This document shows positions 26,383 through 34,646 of a DNA stretch of 64,000 nt, piece by piece. The position numbers and the translations under genes were made by a program. Below the pieces are notes generated by a model. It worked only from the letters and a program-made list of their open reading frames with translations, did no database searches and had not been told where the DNA came from. Origin of the DNA: JACDAE01 sp963744875 (GTDB taxonomy: Bacteria; Chloroflexota; Ktedonobacteria; Ktedonobacterales; Ktedonobacteraceae); NCBI GenBank assembly GCA_963744875.1, contig CAVUVQ010000002.1:676514-740513 (forward strand), written 5' to 3'. The stretch's first letter is position 1; each line of letters opens with the position of its first letter.

Positions 26383-27891
26383 ATGCAACAAGTACAACAA
26401 CAGGGAGTACCTGAACGAATTTCATGGGCGCGTGCGCTGATTTTCGCTGTCGGCTTCTTTCTCGTTGCCGCTATTTTGATAGGGCAGCTCCCTGGTTACA
26501 TTTACTTACAGATGACTGCTGCCAGCCTGCAAGGGCTGGAGATCGGGTCGCTGGGTCTGGGATTGGTCTGTCTGGGAGGTTTTGCGATCGTCCAGGTGAT
26601 CGTCTTGCTCTTTGACCCCAAGCCTGTGGTGCCACCGATCATCTTTACGGGTCTGGGGACGGTTCTGTCTCTGGGTGGAGTTGCGCTACTTTTATGGTCT
26701 ACCTTGACCGGGTGTTCTGCAACTCAGCAAAACTGTAACCAGTTTTTCCCCACGACAACAACGACCTGGAATCCCGTCCTGGGTGGGAAAGTGCTCTGGT
26801 TTCAGCCGCAAGCGGTTGATTTTGTCATGATTGCCATCGTCCTCTTTGCCGTTGGCGCAGCCATGATTTTCTATAGTCAGCTTGCTATTCGTGAGCAGCG
26901 TAATCCAGATCGTCGTGATCCTGGAACTACGCCCGCGATTCGTTGGATGATTATTCTAGGATCTCTTTTACTCGTCATTTTCATGGTTTTCTATACTTAT
27001 GTTGATATTGCAGGATTGGGCACGCAGTTGTTCCCTGATCGCCCGTTCTTTGGCGATCGGTTGGTCACATTATGTGCAGGAATCGTGCTGGCGGCATCCA
27101 TTTTTATGACTGCGGGTGCATTTGCGTTACGGCTGCATTACTTAATGCGTCCGGTGCGGAAGCGTACAATGCGCATTCTGTACATGGTTGGTGCACTTGG
27201 GCTTGCCCAGACGGGCGTGCTTCTCATCCTGGCCTGGTTTGCTGTCTATCCTTTGATCGCCTGGATGCATTATTGGGTTATTGGTGGCGTCGGTATAGGA
27301 GATTACCTGACTGTTTGTGCTCGTAAGGCATTTGTCCCTGGTAGCTGTGCATTCTCACAGGAAGGCGGCTATATAGTCGATGCGATTATTACCGTAAACT
27401 TCTTTGCAATGCTCATGGCGGCGATCTGGGGCTGGAAATCGCACCGCAATGCCGTGATAATTAGTGGTGTGGTAACGACAGCAGTTATTGCAGGAGCGAC
27501 GCTCCTGATCCATACAGCGCCCAGTCAGATCTTGATTGCAATGATGCTGGCGGCTGGCATGTTGATTGCCGCAGTTATCTGGACTACGGTAGCTCGGCGC
27601 GAATTTGCAGTTGTGGGCGAGAATAATCTGGGATGTCTCGGCCAATGGCTCGTTGTAGGCACCTGCTTCTTCGTTTACCTTGCAGCGTTTGCCTTCTTCT
27701 CGATCCCAACGTTCCCCGAAGTGGAACCAAATATTCCTTTTGTTGGTGGTATGGGCGTTGGACCTCTGCCAGCCGCTGCCAATCAGCCACCCCCTATTGT
27801 CGCACCAGATGCGATGGTGGTGGTCGTGTTGATGGCTATCCTGGGAGGCATCCAGTTCTACTTCCTGACACGCAATCGCTACAAAGTCTGA
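26383..27891 (+). CDS. Polytopic membrane protein of the bc operon, function unknown
   Basis: 502 residues with about 13 predicted membrane helices and short loops, and a C-terminal proline-rich outer loop before the last helix. I do not recognise a family. Its place as the last gene of the bc operon, in front of a strong terminator, suggests an accessory or quinone-handling subunit. No haem or iron-sulfur motif is seen; two extracytoplasmic-looking loops carry paired cysteines (GCSATQQNC and CARKAFVPGSC). ATG at 26383 chosen over an upstream TTG. Confidence 0.7.
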   Translation: MQQVQQQGVPERISWARALIFAVGFFLVAAILIGQLPGYIYLQMTAASLQGLEIGSLGLGLVCLGGFAIVQVIVLLFDPKPVVPPIIFTGLGTVLSLGGVALLLWSTLTGCSATQQNCNQFFPTTTTTWNPVLGGKVLWFQPQAVDFVMIAIVLFAVGAAMIFYSQLAIREQRNPDRRDPGTTPAIRWMIILGSLLLVIFMVFYTYVDIAGLGTQLFPDRPFFGDRLVTLCAGIVLAASIFMTAGAFALRLHYLMRPVRKRTMRILYMVGALGLAQTGVLLILAWFAVYPLIAWMHYWVIGGVGIGDYLTVCARKAFVPGSCAFSQEGGYIVDAIITVNFFAMLMAAIWGWKSHRNAVIISGVVTTAVIAGATLLIHTAPSQILIAMMLAAGMLIAAVIWTTVARREFAVVGENNLGCLGQWLVVGTCFFVYLAAFAFFSIPTFPEVEPNIPFVGGMGVGPLPAAANQPPPIVAPDAMVVVVLMAILGGIQFYFLTRNRYKV

Positions 27892-27923
27892 TTGAAGCAG
27901 CGAGAATTGCAGAAGACTATAAG

Positions 27924-27966
27924 GGGTGGAGGGATGAATAGTTATTCATCTTTCCACCCTTTTTTT
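27924..27966 (+). terminator. Rho-independent terminator of the bc operon
   Basis: Long hairpin GGGTGGAgggatgaat... / ...attcatctTTCCACCC followed by seven T. Stem over 14 bp, with a textbook T run. Confidence 0.92.
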
Positions 27967-27995
27967 GTACGCGTGGTGGTTGGGCATGCTATAAT
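27965..27995 (+). promoter_or_regulatory. Probable glgA promoter
   Basis: TATAAT at 27990-27995 with TTGTAC at 27965-27970, spacing 19. It lies just after the terminator and 32 bases before the glycogen synthase start. Confidence 0.45.
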
Positions 27996-28027
27996 GGAGA
28001 ATAATTCGAGAGTGGGAGGAACTATGT

Positions 28028-29497
28028 ATGCAGTGTGAGCAGCCCCTTAAGGTTCTGATCCTTGCTGCAGAAATTGTGCCATTTGCCAAGGTGGGTGGGT
28101 TAGCAGATGTGGTGGGGGCGTTGCCGAAAGCTCTCCAGGCGCTAGGTCATGATGTGCGCTTGATAATGCCGCGTTACAGACAGGTTGATCTTGAGCATTT
28201 CCGTTTGAAGACGATCTTTGCGTCTGTTTCGGTGAGAATGGGAAGTTTTCAGGTGCCAGTGAGTGTATGCGAGGGGGAGATAGGGGATCATATTCCGGTT
28301 TATATGATAGATGCGCCACGTTATTTTGATCGTGAGAATATCTACGGTTACACAGACGATGGTGAACGTTTCATCTTATTCTGTCGTGCTGCCCTGGAGG
28401 CGGTGCGTGCGTTGAACTGGTCGCCAGATATTGTCCACTGTAATGATTGGCATACTGGCATTGTTCCAAATTGGATGCATACAGTTTATCATACTGATCC
28501 TTTGTTTGCGAATGCTGCTACGGTCTACACAATCCATAATCTCGCGTATCAAGGAATTTTTGGGTATCGTATCCTTGAAGTTGCGGGTGTAGCCACCGGA
28601 GGTTTTCTTTATCCTCAGATTACCGAACTGGCGAATGTTGTAGATATTATGGGGCGAGGCATCTTATTTTCCGATGCTATTACAACGGTAAGTGAACGCT
28701 ATTCCCAGGAGATCTTGACGCCAACATTTGGCGAGAAACTGGACCACTTATTGCGTTCGCGTCGTGATCGTTTGTTTGGTGTGCTCAACGGGGTTGATTA
28801 TCAGGAAGCGAATCCGGCGACGGACCGTTACATCCATACCCATTATGATGCTGATTCCCTTGACAAACGGGCGGAGAATAAAGCATTCTTGCAAGAATAC
28901 GCCCACCTGCCTGTTCAGAACGACGTACCTCTGCTGGCGATGATTTCGCGTTTGACGGATCAGAAAGGACTCGATCTGATCGCACGGATTATTCAGCCAT
29001 TGCTGACGCAAGGCGTGCAATTTATTGTATTAGGCATTGGTGATCAGCATTATCATGAATTGCTACAAAATCTGGCCGCGCGTCATCCTGAGCAAATTGC
29101 CATCTTCCTGACCTTTAACACTGAATTGGCGCAACGTATATATGCTGGCAGTGATATGTTTCTGATGCCATCTCGCTTTGAACCTTGTGGGCTGAGCCAG
29201 ATGATTGCTATGCGCTATGGTAGTGTGCCCATTGTGCGTCATGTTGGTGGCCTGGCTGATACAGTGCAGGAGTATAATACGCTCACGGGTGAAGGGAATG
29301 GCTTCGTATTTGATAACTACGATGCCTGGGAACTCTTCGCCGCTATTGTACGCGCCCTCTCCGTCTATCGCTTCAAAGATGCCTGGCATACGATCCAGAA
29401 GCATGGTATGGCGGCTGATCATTCCTGGTACGCTTCTGCGAAACGCTATGTTGAGATTTATCGTGACTCACTGGAATTTCACAAGAGCGGAAAATAA
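28028..29497 (+). CDS. glgA: Glycogen synthase (ADP-glucose type)
   Basis: 489 residues, the usual length. GT5 hallmarks: FAKVGGLADVVGALPKAL at the N-terminus (nucleotide-sugar lysine in KVGGL), HCNDWHTG, VYTIHNLAYQG, and the C-terminal SRFEPCGLSQ plus VRHVGGLADTV. Extends alpha-1,4-glucan from ADP-glucose in the cytoplasm. ATG follows GGGAGGAACTATGT. No other glycogen genes are adjacent, so it is its own transcription unit. Confidence 0.95.
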   Translation: MQCEQPLKVLILAAEIVPFAKVGGLADVVGALPKALQALGHDVRLIMPRYRQVDLEHFRLKTIFASVSVRMGSFQVPVSVCEGEIGDHIPVYMIDAPRYFDRENIYGYTDDGERFILFCRAALEAVRALNWSPDIVHCNDWHTGIVPNWMHTVYHTDPLFANAATVYTIHNLAYQGIFGYRILEVAGVATGGFLYPQITELANVVDIMGRGILFSDAITTVSERYSQEILTPTFGEKLDHLLRSRRDRLFGVLNGVDYQEANPATDRYIHTHYDADSLDKRAENKAFLQEYAHLPVQNDVPLLAMISRLTDQKGLDLIARIIQPLLTQGVQFIVLGIGDQHYHELLQNLAARHPEQIAIFLTFNTELAQRIYAGSDMFLMPSRFEPCGLSQMIAMRYGSVPIVRHVGGLADTVQEYNTLTGEGNGFVFDNYDAWELFAAIVRALSVYRFKDAWHTIQKHGMAADHSWYASAKRYVEIYRDSLEFHKSGK

Positions 29498-29514
29498 TGT
29501 ACCTCGTCTGACAA

Positions 29515-29552
29515 GGGAAACAACGCAAAGCAATCGTGCTATGTTGTTTCCC
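29515..29552 (+). terminator. Hairpin after glgA
   Basis: Perfect 10-bp stem GGGAAACAAC / GTTGTTTCCC with an 18-base loop, 17 bases after the glgA stop. No long T run, so the strength is uncertain. Confidence 0.55.
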
Positions 29553-29665
29553 GCTCTCCTGAAAGAAATAGACCTGGGTGACCAATCAATTCAATGGCAT
29601 CTAAAATTTCCGCTTTTTTCTATTTTCCCCGTATTAATAAATAAGAAAGATATACACAAAGAAAT

Positions 29666-29694
29666 TTGACACTGTACATGAAGATGCATATACT
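29666..29694 (+). promoter_or_regulatory. Sigma-70 type promoter
   Basis: TTGACA (29666-29671), 17-base spacer, TATACT (29689-29694), 46 bases before the GTG of the sigma-like gene. Confidence 0.75.
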
Positions 29695-29739
29695 GTATCT
29701 AAATACAGATATAAATATCTTTATGGAGGTCTGGGTAAG

Positions 29740-30537
29740 GTGGAAAGTGAATTTGTAGCGGAAAGTGTGTGGGCTTATGCTGAAGAGGTGGTGGTGCATG
29801 ATCCAGTTTGTTCTCACTGTCGTCCTGTTTTTCCTGTCTACGCGACTGATGAGTTCTGGAAGATCGTTGAAGCCGTGGATACGCCTGCTGAAGTATTGGT
29901 GTGTTGCTTGCGCAGAGCGGTTGAGTATGGGGATGAGCCGGGACGCAATAAAATTTTCTCCACGATTGTGCGTCGGATTCAACAAAGCAATGAATACTGG
30001 GCCGCCAGTGTGCTCAAAATGCTTGCCCTTACACCAGATGAGCGGCAGGCTCTTTTATGTGATCTGTGCGCTGATTTGTATGAGAGCCTGCTGCGTGCGT
30101 TAGTGGATCGGCAACGTCCATTCTGGGAAGAAAATTTTCTGCATGCTCTCCAGTTTGAGCGCAGGCATGTCTATCAAGCCTTTATGATGCGTGAGGGACG
30201 TTGGTGTGACAGGGAGGTGAAACAGGGGACACGTATTCCGCGAGCACTGGTAACACGGTTGGATCAGCCGTTGTTGCAAGGAGATGGAAGCACCTGCGTG
30301 TTGGAAATCGAAGATGAGCGAGCACATGGGATGTTACTGGCGATTGAGGCAAGTGACCTGTTACGTCTCGTTATGCTTTTGCCCGTCAAACTAAAAGCAG
30401 TTGTGCTTCTCCTCTATTGGGAAGGGAGATCGGAGAAAGAGGTGGCCCACGTACTGGATATCACCGATCGTACGGTACGTAATCGTAGGCGTGAGGCATT
30501 GAATTTGTTACGTGAGGCATTAGATCTTGAAGAATAA
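29740..30537 (+). CDS. Sigma-like protein with region-4 helix-turn-helix
   Basis: 265 residues. The last 70 look like sigma-70 region 4: LLRLVMLLPVKLKAVVLLLYWEGRSEKEVAHVLDITDRTVRNRRREALNLLREAL. The first 190 residues have no clear region 2 but hold a C-x2-C pair (VCSHCRP) and helical sequence. It could be a divergent sigma factor or a transcription factor using this fold. GTG start after GGAGG; an upstream TTGACA/TATACT promoter is present. Coupled by overlap to the next gene. Confidence 0.65.
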   Translation: MESEFVAESVWAYAEEVVVHDPVCSHCRPVFPVYATDEFWKIVEAVDTPAEVLVCCLRRAVEYGDEPGRNKIFSTIVRRIQQSNEYWAASVLKMLALTPDERQALLCDLCADLYESLLRALVDRQRPFWEENFLHALQFERRHVYQAFMMREGRWCDREVKQGTRIPRALVTRLDQPLLQGDGSTCVLEIEDERAHGMLLAIEASDLLRLVMLLPVKLKAVVLLLYWEGRSEKEVAHVLDITDRTVRNRRREALNLLREALDLEE

Positions 30538-31198
30538 CACATTGCGGACTAAAAAGCACAACGAAGAGGTCGTGTATATTACCGCTCAATACGTTGAACA
30601 AGTCCAGGCTGGACGAAGGCCATTTCTGAGTGAGTATCTTGTTCGCTATCCAACTTATATCGACGCGCTTGTGGATTTCATTGCATATTATCATGCTTTT
30701 GAAGAACATATCCTGCAAAAAATGGATGGTAGTGAAGTGCTCTCTGAAGTTTCTCAATTGGCTTTAGAACGTGCCCGGTATCATGTGCCTGAAACTAATC
30801 GGCCATGTCAAATTCCAACGCTGCTTGTGAAAAGGGATAAAAGTTCTCTCTCATTTTCTTCCCTGGCGCAAGAACTTGATCTGAGCGTTGATATTGTGGT
30901 GCAATTAGAGCGTCACAGCATAGACGCTGCGAGTATCCCTCTGGAACTTTCCAGGCGTATGGCGCGGGTGCTCCAACAGCCGTTGTATGTCATTCAAGCA
31001 TACCTGGCCGGAAGTAGTCAGCATATCCCTGATAAGAGGGCAGGGAATCACCAGAAGATTGCAGAGCAGCGGGGTACCTATTCTGTGTCTGCTAAAGAAG
31101 ATAGGGTATCGTTCCATCAGGCGTTGATCGCTAGTGAGCAGTTATCGGATCGTCAAAGATCTAGCTGGTGCAGGATTATTGAATACGAAAACAGGTAG
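30527..31198 (+). CDS. Helix-turn-helix partner protein of unknown function
   Basis: 223 residues, starting from a TTG inside the end of the sigma-like gene (11-base overlap). The first part (VVYITAQYVEQVQAG, PFLSEYLVRYPTY) resembles the short helical N-terminus seen before kinases and anti-sigma-like proteins. The middle (about 103-160) looks like an XRE-type helix-turn-helix: FSSLAQELDLSVDIVVQLER. No membrane segment. I infer it regulates or works with the gene it overlaps. Confidence 0.55.
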   Translation: MKNNTLRTKKHNEEVVYITAQYVEQVQAGRRPFLSEYLVRYPTYIDALVDFIAYYHAFEEHILQKMDGSEVLSEVSQLALERARYHVPETNRPCQIPTLLVKRDKSSLSFSSLAQELDLSVDIVVQLERHSIDAASIPLELSRRMARVLQQPLYVIQAYLAGSSQHIPDKRAGNHQKIAEQRGTYSVSAKEDRVSFHQALIASEQLSDRQRSSWCRIIEYENR

Positions 31199-31208
31199 AG
31201 AAAAAGTT

Positions 31209-32414
31209 ATGACCAAAAAAATTGCGTATCTGGATTGTCATTCTGGCGTCAGTGGTGATATGTTTCTGGGGGCGCTGCTTGATGCTGGCCTCTCCTTTGA
31301 GAGCTTGAAAGAGATGTTGGCGCAATTGCCGATCAATGATTATCAACTCGCTCTGGATCCATTTTCTGATAAGGGAATACATGGCTCTCGTTTCGATGTG
31401 ATTCTCTCAGAACAAGAGCAGCCAACACGTCACCTTTCAGATATTACTGCTCTCTACCACGCCTCCGCGCTTCCGCAGCGTATACGCGAAACGGCGCTTG
31501 CTATCTTTCATTGTCTGGCTGAAGCTGAAGCAACGGTCCATAGATCGAGTATAGAAGAGGTACATTTTCATGAAGTGGGAGCGATCGACGCCATTGTAGA
31601 CATCACAGGGGCCGCAATTGGTCTTGAGGTGCTTGGTATCACACAAGTATATGCATCTCCTTTGCCCTTAACACATGGTCATGTGCAAACCGCTCACGGT
31701 CTGCTTCCTGTTCCTGCACCGGCGACGCTGGAGATATTACGGCGTGTGGGTGCTCCCTGGCGGCCATTGTCTGCCGAAGGTGAACTGGTGACTCCAACGG
31801 GGGCTGCTATCCTGGCAACTCTTGCACGGTTTGAGAAGCCCATGATCGCCATCGAAAATGTAGGTTATGGATTTGGACGCAAGCGCTTCCCCTGGCCTAA
31901 CTGCCTGCGCCTGTGCCTGGGTCGGGATCTGAGCAATGGCGATATGGGGGACGAAGAGCCGGATGCCGATTGGGTCACGGTGATCGAATCAAATATTGAT
32001 AACATGAATGGCGAGTTGCTTGGAGGATTGATGGAGCGTCTGTTTTCTGCGGGAGCGCTGGATGTGAGTTATGCACCTCTGCAAATGAAGAAAAATCGTC
32101 CAGCAACACAAATCACCGTTATCTGTTCGCTTGAAGAGGGTGAGCGCCTCTCCCAACTTCTCTTGCGCGAAACAAGCACCCTGGGAGTACGTATTCAACA
32201 GGTGCAACGCCGAAAAGCGCAGCGCACCCAACAGGATATCGCCACTCCATTTGGGACTATGAATGTAAAGGTGAAGCGTCTGGGTTCCCACATTATCAGT
32301 GTTGCCCCTGAATATGAGGAGTGCAAACGTATTGCGCAGGAGCAAGATATTCCACTTGCCCAGGTGTATGAGGTTGCACAGAGGGCTGCGCAATCCATTA
32401 TAATAGGAGTGTAG
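31209..32414 (+). CDS. larC: Nickel-pincer cofactor biosynthesis protein LarC (nickel insertion)
   Basis: 401 residues. It matches the former DUF111 family: start KIAYLDCHSGVSGDMFLGALLDAG, FHEVGAIDAIVDITGAA, then ELVTPTGAAIL, and the C-terminal SNIDNMNGE...LGGLMERLFSAGALDV. LarC puts nickel into the pyridinium dithio-dinucleotide used by lactate racemase and relatives; larB and larE are not in the window. It lies close after the HTH gene, with a second nickel system (urease) 14 kb away. ATG at 31209 chosen to match the family N-terminus; a 75-base upstream extension is possible. Confidence 0.9.
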   Translation: MTKKIAYLDCHSGVSGDMFLGALLDAGLSFESLKEMLAQLPINDYQLALDPFSDKGIHGSRFDVILSEQEQPTRHLSDITALYHASALPQRIRETALAIFHCLAEAEATVHRSSIEEVHFHEVGAIDAIVDITGAAIGLEVLGITQVYASPLPLTHGHVQTAHGLLPVPAPATLEILRRVGAPWRPLSAEGELVTPTGAAILATLARFEKPMIAIENVGYGFGRKRFPWPNCLRLCLGRDLSNGDMGDEEPDADWVTVIESNIDNMNGELLGGLMERLFSAGALDVSYAPLQMKKNRPATQITVICSLEEGERLSQLLLRETSTLGVRIQQVQRRKAQRTQQDIATPFGTMNVKVKRLGSHIISVAPEYEECKRIAQEQDIPLAQVYEVAQRAAQSIIIGV

Positions 32415-32461
32415 AAAAGAAAAAAGGATAGCGAAAGATAGCAGGAAAACAGAGGAAGCCC

Positions 32462-33004
32462 ATGGATTTCGTTGATTGGCGCAAAGAGCCTGAGAAAAAA
32501 AGCATCAATGCCTCCGAAAATGTTGGCAGAAAACGTGGTAAAAAGTATCAAGATTATATTGAAGAGCTGATCCAGGAGGCGCAAGAAAGAGGGGAATTCG
32601 CGAATCTACCAGGAACTGGCAAACCCTTAGAGCTTGATGATAATCCTTATGCGGGCGATAAAACCATGGCCTATCACATTCTTAAAAGTAATGGTTTTGC
32701 CCCGCCGGAGATCGAGCTTGCTAACGAGATTCGTAAGGAACGAGAGCGTGCGGAAGCGAAACTGAAACGTGTTACAGAGCAGGGAAAACGCTTGCGCACA
32801 CGTCGTGTCCCCCCACTTGCCAGCGAAAAGCGCACTTACAATAGCATGGTAGAGAAAGCTGTCAGCGAATACGAGACCACGTTACGCGAACTCAATCGCA
32901 AAATTCTTACGTTAAACCTGACTGCACCAGCCGCGATGCATCAGCCTTTCCTGGAGGTTGAGCCGCTCGTCCAGCAATTTCTTCAGTCCAATCCGCCTTT
33001 ATAG
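32462..33004 (+). CDS. DUF1992 / DnaJ-C28-type conserved protein
   Basis: 180 residues. The family block DYIEELIQEAQERGEFANLPGTGKPL, then NPYAGDKTMAYHILKSNGFAPPEIEL, is clear and is followed by a helical charged region. Bacterial members are small cytoplasmic proteins of unknown function related to the conserved domain of DNAJC28. 47 bases after larC, possibly cotranscribed. Confidence 0.88.
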   Translation: MDFVDWRKEPEKKSINASENVGRKRGKKYQDYIEELIQEAQERGEFANLPGTGKPLELDDNPYAGDKTMAYHILKSNGFAPPEIELANEIRKERERAEAKLKRVTEQGKRLRTRRVPPLASEKRTYNSMVEKAVSEYETTLRELNRKILTLNLTAPAAMHQPFLEVEPLVQQFLQSNPPL

Positions 33005-33277
33005 TGTGATACGGTTCTTGTTTGTCTCATCTTCAGGATGATTTATTCATACATGAATAAATATTTAAGGTTATTAAGTGCGCTTTTGTTAAGAAGTGTT
33101 TCCTGAAAAAGAGAAACCTCAACCATTTCTCCAACCTGATTTTAACCCTGGATCAATGTGACAAGAGTAAGATCTTCTTAGCAGGCTGTAACGAAGACTC
33201 ATAGTCTTGATAATACGAAATTGATACAAGAGTTGCATACAGATATTTTCAATATCTTGCAAGGTGCAGTGAAATTT

Positions 33278-33634
33278 ATGGATACTATCAAAGCAAAACT
33301 CACACCAAACGATATTGGGGAGCACGCGCAGGGGCTTATCCTTGCCGAAGTGATGAAATATGGATACACCGTTCTTATTCCCTTTGGAGAAGGGCGGCGC
33401 TATGATATGGTCATTGAGAAAGATGCTCAATTCTTTCGACTCCAATGTAAAGCAGGGCGATATAAGGAGGGAGTGATTAGATTTAATGCATGTAGCTCTA
33501 ATTGGTTTAATAAAACTAGAAAACCTTATACGCGCGAAGAAATAGATTACTTTGCTGTCTATTGTGAGTACACAGAAAAAGTCTATCTCATACCAGTAGA
33601 AGATATAGCAGTGCGGATGGAACGCTTCGTGTAG
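33278..33634 (+). CDS. PD-(D/E)XK nuclease-family protein (PDDEXK_5-like)
   Basis: 118 residues from ATG 33278; an upstream TTG at 33221 is less likely. NDIGEHAQGLILAEVMKYGY, then IPFGEGRRYDMVIE and FFRLQCKAGR, fits the short nuclease-like group with an archaeal-resolvase-like fold. The acidic residue is D in YDMV, and QCK supplies Q-x-K in place of the usual E-x-K. IDYFAVYCE and KVYLIPVE close the domain. Such orphans often come with mobile DNA. Possible DNase; activity not proven. Confidence 0.72.
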   Translation: MDTIKAKLTPNDIGEHAQGLILAEVMKYGYTVLIPFGEGRRYDMVIEKDAQFFRLQCKAGRYKEGVIRFNACSSNWFNKTRKPYTREEIDYFAVYCEYTEKVYLIPVEDIAVRMERFV

Positions 33635-33693
33635 AGCCAACGGCCAACAATCAAGCAAAAGGCGTTCGTTGGGCGCAAGACTATGAAATATAA

Positions 33694-33767
33694 GAGCCGG
33701 TGATGGGAATTGAACCCGCGACCCATGCTTTACGAAAGCATTGCTCTACCACTGAGCTACACCGGCT
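33694..33767 (-). tRNA. tRNA-Thr (CGT anticodon)
   Basis: Minus strand. The 7-bp acceptor AGCCGGT/ACCGGCT, D arm with AGCTCAGTGGTAGAGC, anticodon stem ATGCT/AGCAT around TTCGTAA (anticodon CGT) and T arm GGGTTCAATTCCC all fold properly. 3' CCA is not encoded. Confidence 0.95.
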
Positions 33768-33833
33768 AGATACGCTAGACGAATACGGCGAAACGCTTTG
33801 AGCGCTCCCTAAAACATCTTTCAGACATAGCAG

Positions 33834-33862
33834 ATTATAATCATAAACTTCTTCTGTGTCAA
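33834..33862 (-). promoter_or_regulatory. tRNA-Thr promoter
   Basis: On the minus strand: TTGACA (33862-33857), 17-base spacer, TATAAT (33839-33834), 67 bases before the tRNA 5' end. Consensus match on both boxes. Confidence 0.9.
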
Positions 33863-33974
33863 GCACTTTTTCTCGCCAGTTTAGAAAAAAATTGAGAAGT
33901 GCAACCTCGACAACTTCACTATGATATGATAAGATGTGGGACAATGGTCAAATCTGTCTAGTTTGGAGATATAC

Positions 33975-34589
33975 ATGCACGCCCTGCTGTTGGCAACGAC
34001 GAACCGTCATAAGTTAGATGAGTTTCATGTTATTTTCGCTCGTTTACCTTTTACTTTATTTTCGCTTGCTGACATCCAGCTAGACATGGACGTAGAAGAG
34101 ACCGGAAGCACATTTCAGGAAAATGCAGAGCTGAAAGCACGTACTTATGCGCAAGTTTCAGGGATGCTCTCGCTTGCTGACGATTCCGGTTTAGAAATTG
34201 ATGCCCTTGGTGGTGCTCCAGGCATTTATTCTGCTCGTTTTATGGGTCTGAATACGTCTTATGAGGAGCGCTTCCGTGCGATTCTAGAGCAACTTCAGGG
34301 CATGCCGCAAGAGCAACGTACTGCTCGCTTTCGTTGCGTTATCTCGCTTGCAGAACCATCTGGCTATTGTCGTAGCGTGGAAGGGGTGATTGAAGGGGTG
34401 ATAGCTGATGCTCCTCGTGGCACCAATGGTTTTGGGTATGATCCTATTTTTCTGGTTCCAGAACTTGGAAGAACGACTGCTGAACTTCCTCCGGAGCATA
34501 AAAACCGTATCAGCCATCGTGGGCTGGCCGCCGCTAAGGCTCGTGAATTACTTGAAAATTGGCCGCTATCCCCATCCTCCAAGGAATAG
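33975..34589 (+). CDS. rdgB: XTP/dITP diphosphatase (RdgB/HAM1 family)
   Basis: 204 residues. LLATTNRHKLDEF at the start, then TFQENAELKARTYA, LADDSGLEIDALGGAPGIYSAR and GTNGFGYDPIF, and the terminal EHKNRISHRG block: all the family signatures. It removes non-canonical purine triphosphates. ATG at 33975 follows TTTGGAGATATAC and is preferred over an in-frame upstream ATG at 33936. Confidence 0.95.
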   Translation: MHALLLATTNRHKLDEFHVIFARLPFTLFSLADIQLDMDVEETGSTFQENAELKARTYAQVSGMLSLADDSGLEIDALGGAPGIYSARFMGLNTSYEERFRAILEQLQGMPQEQRTARFRCVISLAEPSGYCRSVEGVIEGVIADAPRGTNGFGYDPIFLVPELGRTTAELPPEHKNRISHRGLAAAKARELLENWPLSPSSKE

Positions 34590-34646
34590 CGTGAATATAA
34601 ATAATACTGTAAGCAAGAATAGAGAAACTTAGAGGAATAGGGAACT

